A DNA stretch of 10,459 nucleotides, from the NCBI GenBank assembly GCA_023424865.1, contig JAFADM010000283.1:1-10459 (forward strand), read 5' to 3'. The translations under genes were made by a program, and so were the position numbers. How positions within the stretch are numbered: position 1 is the first letter of the stretch; every line of letters starts with the position of its first letter. Positions 5,943 through 10,459 of the stretch are shown here, in pieces. Below the pieces are notes generated by a model. The model saw only the letters and a list, made by a program, of their open reading frames with translations. It had not been told where the DNA came from and did not search any database. The DNA is from Bacillota bacterium. Its GTDB lineage: Bacteria; Bacillota_A; Clostridia; DSM-8532.

Positions 5943-7309
5943 AAGATGCTTTGCCAAAAATAAAGACGCCCTTGCCGGGCCCCAAAGCGGCAGCAATTCT
6001 GGAAAGACGGGCGGCAGCCATACCCGGCGCCATAAAATCGGTTTATCCCTGCGTTATAAAAAGGGGAGAAGGGGCCATGCTGGAGGATGTGGACGGGAAT
6101 GTTTTTCTGGACTGGATTGGAGGCGTGGGCGTTCTTAATATAGGCTACAGCCATCCCGAGGTGGTGGAGGCTGTAAAAGCCCAATCGGAGAAGTATTTTC
6201 ACGCTATGATGAACATTGTGACCCATGAGGGCTATATTGAGCTGGCTGAAAAAATGAATCAAATCGTACCAGTCAAAGGCAAAAGCCGTAAAACCATGTT
6301 TGCCAATTCCGGTGCTGAGGCTATTGAGAATGCGGTTAAAATTGCCAAGTCCAGTACGGGAAGGCCCAATATCATTGTGTTTTCCGGCGCCTTTCACGGA
6401 AGAACCCTTCTGGCCTCCGCCATGACTGCCAAAAAGGCCTATGCCTCAGGGATAGGGCCCTTTCCCGACGGAATATACCGGGCGGAATTCCCCTATCTTT
6501 ACCGCGGGCCCAAAGGCCTCTCCGAGGACGAAACCATCGGCTATTATGTGGAAAAGCTTTACCGGGTGTTTGAAGAAGCCTCGCCTGCCGAGTACGTCGC
6601 CGCCATTGTACTGGAGCCTGTACAGGGGGAAGGGGGCTTTATACCCGCCCCGCTTAAATGGGTGAAGGCGCTGCGTCAAATCTGCGATGAAAAGGGGATC
6701 CTCCTTATTGCGGACGAGGTCCAAACAGGCTTCGGACGTTCGGGAAGGCTCTTTGTTTCAAATTACTGGGAAGAGGCCGGCTGCCCCCCGGATATCCTGG
6801 TGACAGCAAAATCCATCGCGGGAGGCATCCCTTTAAGTGCCGTCACTGCCGGTACGGAAATTATTGACCGCATCAAATCCGGCATCATCGGCGGAACCTA
6901 CGGCGGAAATGCTCTGGCCTGCGCCTCTGCGCTTAAGGTGATTGAGATCCTGGAGCGTGATAATTTAAGCCAACGATCCGCTGAGATTGCCCTTAGGTGC
7001 AAAGAGGCGTTCTGCCTTTGGAAGGACAGCTATGAGCAAATAGGGGATGTTCGGGGCATCGGCTCCATGATGGGCATTGAGTTTGTAACAGATAAAAAGA
7101 GTCAGACACCCCATCCCAACCTGGTTTCACGCATTGTAGCTATTGCGGCTCAAAAGGGGCTGCTTGTAGAAAATGCGGGAGCTTATTCCAATGTCATTCG
7201 CTTCCTGTGCCCTCTGGTGGTTACCGATTCCCAGCTGGAATGCGGCCTGGGCATTCTGAAATCAGCTGTTGAGGAGGCTATCGGCCAGCTTGCCGCTGCC
7301 GCGTCTTAA
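5936..7309 (+). CDS. Class III PLP-dependent aminotransferase, GabT-like
   Basis: This is a 457-residue fold-type I aminotransferase close to 4-aminobutyrate aminotransferases GabT and PuuE. Visible blocks are GGVGVLNIGYSHPEVVEAV (62-80), NSGAEAIENAVKIA (124-137, cofactor phosphate), FSGAFHGRT (149-157, with Arg156 matching the substrate-binding Arg of E. coli GabT), LEPVQGEGGF (226-235, with Glu227 matching the GabT gate glutamate), IADEVQTGFGR (258-268, Asp260 for the pyridine nitrogen) and the Schiff-base Lys292 in TAKSIAGG. The C-terminal IGDVRGIGSMMGIEF (369-383) is also GabT-like. It would move the terminal amino group of GABA or a similar omega-amino acid to 2-oxoglutarate or pyruvate. 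AAGGAG (5923-5928) is seven bases upstream of the ATG. It is the last gene before the terminator at 7381-7442. Taurine, beta-alanine or 5-aminovalerate specificity is not excluded. Confidence 0.9.
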   Translation: MLKDALPKIKTPLPGPKAAAILERRAAAIPGAIKSVYPCVIKRGEGAMLEDVDGNVFLDWIGGVGVLNIGYSHPEVVEAVKAQSEKYFHAMMNIVTHEGYIELAEKMNQIVPVKGKSRKTMFANSGAEAIENAVKIAKSSTGRPNIIVFSGAFHGRTLLASAMTAKKAYASGIGPFPDGIYRAEFPYLYRGPKGLSEDETIGYYVEKLYRVFEEASPAEYVAAIVLEPVQGEGGFIPAPLKWVKALRQICDEKGILLIADEVQTGFGRSGRLFVSNYWEEAGCPPDILVTAKSIAGGIPLSAVTAGTEIIDRIKSGIIGGTYGGNALACASALKVIEILERDNLSQRSAEIALRCKEAFCLWKDSYEQIGDVRGIGSMMGIEFVTDKKSQTPHPNLVSRIVAIAAQKGLLVENAGAYSNVIRFLCPLVVTDSQLECGLGILKSAVEEAIGQLAAAAS

Positions 7310-7380
7310 GGCTGAAAGGCTAGTTGGCGCTTGCTTTTTTGAATAAGGAATCTTTTATTTGTTGCTTATAGGGTTTAATA

Positions 7381-7442
7381 GAGGCGGAGCGGATGGAGGA
7401 GCCGATGAAGATATCGGACTTGAAATCAGGCTCCGCCTTTTT
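7381..7442 (+). terminator. Rho-independent terminator of the transport/aminotransferase cluster
   Basis: GGCGGAGC (7383-7390) pairs perfectly with GCTCCGCC (7430-7437), with an A-T pair added outside, and TTTTT follows at 7438-7442. The long loop holds a small inner hairpin (CCGAT against ATCGG, about 7402-7416). It ends the cluster about 70 bases after the aminotransferase stop. Confidence 0.85.
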
Positions 7443-7484
7443 ACCCGCAATCAAGAATTTACCTTTTCATTTTACGCAAAAGAC

Positions 7485-7515
7485 TTGACTTAGAGTAAAC
7501 TCCAAAGTTTATACT
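7485..7515 (+). promoter_or_regulatory. MerR-type promoter with 19-base spacer
   Basis: The -35 TTGACT (7485-7490) and -10 TATACT (7510-7515) are separated by 19 bases, longer than the normal 17. Within the spacer, TTAGAGT and ACTCCAA form an inverted repeat around AA (one mismatch in seven). An over-long spacer with a central dyad is the known signature of promoters activated by MerR-family regulators, which untwist the DNA. No MerR gene is in the window. It would drive the aldo/keto reductase gene, with a leader of about 90 bases. The rest of the interval 7310-7612 holds only the terminator and the ribosome site. Confidence 0.7.
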
Positions 7516-7596
7516 TCAAGTATCTGTATTAAAGCAGGAATAGAAAAGCAGGATTTCGGTGCAAAATCCCAAGGGGATTATTAGCCGTAATCAGAT

Positions 7597-7603
7597 AGAG
7601 GAG
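7597..7603 (+). promoter_or_regulatory. Ribosome site that decides the reductase start
   Basis: AGAGGAG ends nine bases before ATG 7613. The alternative in-frame GTG at 7559 lacks such a site and would add 18 residues before the usual family start, so ATG 7613 is preferred. Confidence 0.75.
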
Positions 7604-7612
7604 CTTGAAGAA

Positions 7613-8725
7613 ATGGAATATGTTCAATTAGGAAAAACGGGGCTTAGGGTTTCGCGGTTCGGCCTGGGCTGCATGCGCTTTCCAAAAGAGGAGAAAGACG
7701 CAATTGAGATGGTCCGTTACGCCATTGATCACGGCGTTAACTATCTGGATACGGCCTATGTCTATAAGGACAGCGAGGAGATTACAGGAAGAGCTTTAAA
7801 AGGCGGCTACCGTGAGAAAATCTATTTAGCCTCCAAAAGCCCTCTTTGGAATATTACCCGTCATGCCGATTTTGAAAAGTTTCTGGATGAGCAGCTTATG
7901 CGGCTGGGAACGGATTATATCGACGTTTACCTTCTTCACAATATGAATCATAACCACTGGGAAAAGGTAAAGAAATATGACGGCCTCACCTTCCTTGACA
8001 AGATGGTGGAAAAAGGGAAAATACGGCACAAGGCCTTTTCCATTCACAACACCCTTAAAGCCTTCAAGGAAATCGTTGATGCCTACGATTGGGAAATGGC
8101 TCAGATACAGCTTAATATACTGGACGAAAAACAGCAGGTTGGTGTTGAAGGTGTGAAATACGCCGCTGAAAAAAATGTTGGCGTTGTCATCATGGAGCCT
8201 TTGAGGGGCGGCTTCTTTGTAAATAATGTTCCCGGTGAAGTGGCAAAGCTGGTGGCAGATTACCCTGAAAAGCGCTCCCTTGTGGAATGGTGCTTCCGCT
8301 GGCTTTATGACATGCCGGAGGTATCCGTAATTTTAAGCGGCACCAGCAGCCTGGAGCAGCTCAAGGATAATTTAAGAATATTTGAAGCATCTTCACCCCG
8401 TGTTTTGTCCGGTGAGGATTATGCCTTTATCCGTGAGATAAAGAAGGTTTATGAATCAAAGCAAAGCATTGGCTGCACAGGCTGCCGTTATTGCGTGCCA
8501 TGTCCCAGGGGCGTGGCTATACCCGAGATCTTCGGCCTTTACAACAGTTATCAGCTTGTAAAGCCCCACGCCATCGATAAAATTGTGTATAAAAGCTCCA
8601 TTGCACCTTCAAATACCGGCGGGGATCGCTGCGTAGCCTGCGGCCTTTGCACAAGCCACTGCCCTCAATCACTGGACATTCCCGACTGGCTTAAAAAGGC
8701 ACATACGGAGTTTATGGAAAGCTGA
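7613..8725 (+). CDS. Aldo/keto reductase with C-terminal 4Fe-4S ferredoxin domain
   Basis: This is a 370-residue two-part oxidoreductase. Residues 1 to about 275 form the aldo/keto reductase barrel, starting MEYVQLGKTGLRVSRFGLGC. The catalytic tetrad expected for the family is present: Asp46, Tyr51, Lys75 and His109. The tail carries two cysteine groups, Cys288/291/294/297-Pro and Cys340/343/346/350-Pro, fitting two 4Fe-4S clusters. Such proteins are common in anaerobic Clostridia; they may link carbonyl reduction to ferredoxin-type electron flow, but the natural substrates are mostly unknown. The upstream MerR-type promoter suggests induction by reactive aldehydes, metals or redox stress. 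The gene has its own promoter after a strong terminator, so it is not part of the aminotransferase operon. Confidence 0.93.
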   Translation: MEYVQLGKTGLRVSRFGLGCMRFPKEEKDAIEMVRYAIDHGVNYLDTAYVYKDSEEITGRALKGGYREKIYLASKSPLWNITRHADFEKFLDEQLMRLGTDYIDVYLLHNMNHNHWEKVKKYDGLTFLDKMVEKGKIRHKAFSIHNTLKAFKEIVDAYDWEMAQIQLNILDEKQQVGVEGVKYAAEKNVGVVIMEPLRGGFFVNNVPGEVAKLVADYPEKRSLVEWCFRWLYDMPEVSVILSGTSSLEQLKDNLRIFEASSPRVLSGEDYAFIREIKKVYESKQSIGCTGCRYCVPCPRGVAIPEIFGLYNSYQLVKPHAIDKIVYKSSIAPSNTGGDRCVACGLCTSHCPQSLDIPDWLKKAHTEFMES

Positions 8726-8749
8726 TTTTACAGGCAAGCTTTTGCCGCT

Positions 8750-8778
8750 TTGACATTTTTACAAAACAGGCCTATTCT
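8750..8778 (+). promoter_or_regulatory. Sigma-A-type promoter for the XdhC-family gene
   Basis: A perfect TTGACA (8750-8755), 17-base spacer, and TATTCT (8773-8778). A small hairpin GGCAA/TTGCC (8733-8737 with 8742-8746) lies just upstream and may be an operator or weak terminator of the preceding gene. GGTGGAG (8796-8802) is the ribosome site of the downstream gene. Confidence 0.7.
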
Positions 8779-8808
8779 AAGATAAAAACAAACCGGGTGG
8801 AGATATAA

Positions 8809-9852
8809 ATGGCTGAAGGTGAATCACAGAATATATATGCGGAACTCTTAAGCGAGCTGGCCCTTGGAAGGGATGCAGGCCTTAAAACCCTTTTTAAAGG
8901 GAAAAGGGGTAGTCTTGCCCAAATGCACAAGGAGCTGGTTATAGAAGCAGCCTTGTCCGAGGAGGAGAAACAGGCCTTCTTAACCGGAGTGCCCCGGGCT
9001 TTAGAGGCAGGCGATGAAACCTCTCTTATGGAGCCGTTTTCTCCGGAGGAGCGATTGATTGTTTTAGGGGGCGGGCATATTGCTCTGCCTTTGGTACAAT
9101 TCGCTTCAACGCTGGGTTTTAACGTAACGGTGGTGGATGATCGCCTTTCCTTTGCCAATAAAGGCCGGTTTCCGGATGCCTCGGAGGTTTTGTGCTTACC
9201 CTTTGGCCAAGCCCTTGAAAGCCTTAAGGTGAGTCAGAAGGATTATGTGGTCATTATTACCAGGGGGCACCGCCATGATGCCCTGTGCCTGCGAAGCCTT
9301 TTAACCGGAACGGAACCAGGCTATTTAGGCATGATTGGCTCTCGCCGACGCACGGCTATTGTAAAAGAAACGTTGTCAGATGAAGGCTTTGACAGGGAGA
9401 GGCTGAACCGTGTGCATACGCCTGTCGGGCTTTCCATTGGAGCCATTACACCGGAGGAGATAGCCCTTTCCATAATGGCTGAGGTTGTTTCCGTTAAACG
9501 TCTGGGCAAAGGAGATAAGAAGGCGGGGAACCGAGCGGATACAGATAGGCGGGTGCTCCAAATTCTTGCCGCACAGGACCGGGAGCCTAAGGCACTTATC
9601 ACTATCATTAAAGCCGCCGGATCCGTACCCCGGGGTGCTGGAGCCAAAATGCTGGCCTATGCCGACGGCCGGATTCTTGGGAGCATCGGCGGAGGCTGCA
9701 GTGAATCGGATGTGCTTAATGCCGCAAGGACACTAATCGGCAGCGGCAGCTATGAGGTCATGAGCATTGATTTAACCGGAGAGGCTGCGTTGGACGAAGG
9801 AATGGTCTGCGGAGGAACGCTCACGGTTTTATTGGAGGATATATGCCCTTAA
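8809..9852 (+). CDS. XdhC/CoxI-family molybdoenzyme maturation protein, rearranged domain order
   Basis: This is a 347-residue cytoplasmic protein. XdhC proteins bind molybdenum cofactor, promote its sulfuration and insert it into xanthine dehydrogenase-type hydroxylases. Residues about 82-232 are the XdhC Rossmann domain: VLGGGHIALPL (85-95), VVDDR (108-112), ITRGHRHD (150-157), YLGMIGSRRR (172-181) and GLSIGAITPEEIALSIMAEVV (207-227). Residues about 246-345 are the CoxI-type domain: GSVPRGAGAKM (271-281), GSIGGGCSE (291-299, Cys297) and GMVCGG (331-336, Cys334). In classical XdhC the CoxI domain comes first; here it follows the Rossmann domain, and the N-terminus (about 9-60) only resembles the beginning of a CoxI domain without its motifs. 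No hydroxylase subunit gene lies in the window, so the client enzyme is elsewhere. Start supported by GGTGGAG six bases upstream of the ATG. Confidence 0.9.
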   Translation: MAEGESQNIYAELLSELALGRDAGLKTLFKGKRGSLAQMHKELVIEAALSEEEKQAFLTGVPRALEAGDETSLMEPFSPEERLIVLGGGHIALPLVQFASTLGFNVTVVDDRLSFANKGRFPDASEVLCLPFGQALESLKVSQKDYVVIITRGHRHDALCLRSLLTGTEPGYLGMIGSRRRTAIVKETLSDEGFDRERLNRVHTPVGLSIGAITPEEIALSIMAEVVSVKRLGKGDKKAGNRADTDRRVLQILAAQDREPKALITIIKAAGSVPRGAGAKMLAYADGRILGSIGGGCSESDVLNAARTLIGSGSYEVMSIDLTGEAALDEGMVCGGTLTVLLEDICP

Positions 9853-9876
9853 GGCCTTGTAAGCCATTTCTGCCTT

Positions 9877-9897
9877 CCTTCCAAATTTGTTGGAAGG
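9877..9897 (+). terminator. Hairpin after the XdhC-family gene, possible terminator
   Basis: CCTTCCAA (9877-9884) pairs perfectly with TTGGAAGG (9890-9897) around a 5-base loop. The following GATTGTTCGTCT is only loosely T-rich, so termination may be weak. Confidence 0.45.
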
Positions 9898-9928
9898 GAT
9901 TGTTCGTCTAAACAGAATGCCTTTATCA

Positions 9929-9934
9929 TATAAT
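9929..9934 (+). promoter_or_regulatory. Candidate -10 element of the ferritin-like gene
   Basis: A perfect TATAAT lies 29 bases before the ATG at 9964. No good -35 is found 16-18 bases upstream, so the promoter may need an activator or may be fortuitous. Confidence 0.3.
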
Positions 9935-9963
9935 GCACCGTCAGGAATTAGCGGGAGCAGTAT

Positions 9964-10459
9964 ATGATTTTAGATTTTAGCTATGATGAATTCAATCAAT
10001 ACCGGGTGGACCTTCCTTACCCTGATGTGGTAGTCCTCAAGCCCAATACGCATTACGCAAGGCTTGTCTCGGGAGCGTATGCGGGCAGGGGATCGGAGAC
10101 CACCGCCATTACCCAATATATTTCACACAGGTACTTTACCTCTGATTATCCGGATGTCTTCGTGGCCTATAAGTATATCGCGCTTGTAGAAACCGTGCAT
10201 CAGGAGCTCCTTGGAAAGCTTATCAAAAACCTTGGGCTTAAGCCCCTGTTTTTCTCATATGAGACCAACCACTACTGGAACGGAAGCTATCCCGACTATA
10301 AATATACTTTAAATAAAATACTTCAATCCGACATTCAGGGAGAGAAAAACGCCATTGCCCATTATACAAGGTTAATCAAACAGATTGATGATGAAAGCAT
10401 CCGAAATCTCTTCAGAAGGATTATTCTCGATGAGGAAAAGCATATCGAAGTGCTTACCC
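9964..10459 (+). CDS. Ferritin-like (manganese catalase/rubrerythrin-type) protein, cut by right edge
   Basis: The frame from ATG 9964 is open for 165 codons to the edge, with GGGAG (9953-9957) upstream. Two helical halves are visible, each with a metal-binding pattern: Glu45 (GSETTAITQY) with E76-T-V-H79, and Glu127 (GEKNAIAHY) with E157-E-K-H160. Together these give a complete set of ligands for a ferritin-like diiron or dimanganese site. Such clostridial proteins resemble manganese catalases and rubrerythrin-like peroxide or oxygen defence proteins. The exact reaction is not determinable here. The C-terminus is missing, so a rubredoxin tail or other domain cannot be ruled in or out. Confidence 0.8.
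   Translation, partial: MILDFSYDEFNQYRVDLPYPDVVVLKPNTHYARLVSGAYAGRGSETTAITQYISHRYFTSDYPDVFVAYKYIALVETVHQELLGKLIKNLGLKPLFFSYETNHYWNGSYPDYKYTLNKILQSDIQGEKNAIAHYTRLIKQIDDESIRNLFRRIILDEEKHIEVLT

Noticed and set aside
7551..7579. Overlapping small helices (GGATTT:AAATCC and AATCCC:GGGATT) in the reductase leader
   Set aside because: Both stems are only six pairs and AT-rich, with no link to the ribosome site; not enough to call a switch.
8772..9158. Minus-strand open frame of 128 codons
   Set aside because: It is a shadow of the XdhC-family gene and would also run over that gene's promoter.
1..10459. Defence system, toxin-antitoxin pair, integrase, insertion sequence or CRISPR array
   Set aside because: All sizeable coding space is taken by metabolic, transport and regulatory genes of known families, and I see no direct-repeat arrays, transposase or integrase motifs, or abrupt change in base composition.

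Overview
The window looks like chromosomal DNA of an anaerobic, moderate-GC Bacillota, most likely a Clostridia (Lachnospiraceae-like) organism. The reasons are strong purine-rich Shine-Dalgarno sites, rho-independent terminators with T-tracts, sigma-A-type promoters, a short-signal lipoprotein binding protein, a ferredoxin-tailed aldo/keto reductase, a cytidylate-kinase-like protein of the type common in Clostridia, and a clostridial-type ferritin-like protein. There are no rRNA or tRNA genes, insertion sequences, CRISPR arrays or prophage genes. Genus-level assignment is not possible from the sequence alone.

Layout. Positions 1-1063 (minus strand) hold a PucR-family regulator whose last residues run off the left edge. 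A 274-base divergent region follows, with a perfect palindrome (1093-1109), a promoter (1142-1171) and a structured leader element (about 1182-1270). It feeds a cytidylate-kinase-like gene (1338-1940) that ends at a strong terminator (2001-2045). From 2112 to 7309 there is a same-strand cluster: a polar amino acid ABC transporter (ATPase, permease, lipoprotein binding protein), an iron-dependent alcohol dehydrogenase and a class III (GabT-like) aminotransferase, closed by a terminator at 7381-7442. A second copy of the leader element sits between the ATPase and permease genes (about 2832-2923). After the terminator come three separately promoted genes: an Fe-S aldo/keto reductase (7613-8725) behind a MerR-type 19-base-spacer promoter, an XdhC-family molybdoenzyme maturation protein with an unusual domain order (8809-9852), and the start of a ferritin-like diiron/dimanganese protein (9964 to the right edge).

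How it may work together (inference). The ABC transporter imports an amino acid. The aminotransferase converts a terminal amino group to an aldehyde, and the iron-dependent dehydrogenase reduces that aldehyde to an alcohol (for example GABA to succinate semialdehyde to 4-hydroxybutyrate), disposing of reducing equivalents as in amino acid fermentation. The divergent PucR protein is a candidate regulator. The shared leader element upstream of both the kinase-like gene and the permease suggests a common RNA-level or DNA-level control and is the most interesting unexplained signal in the window. The three genes at the right look like independent redox, cofactor and stress functions.
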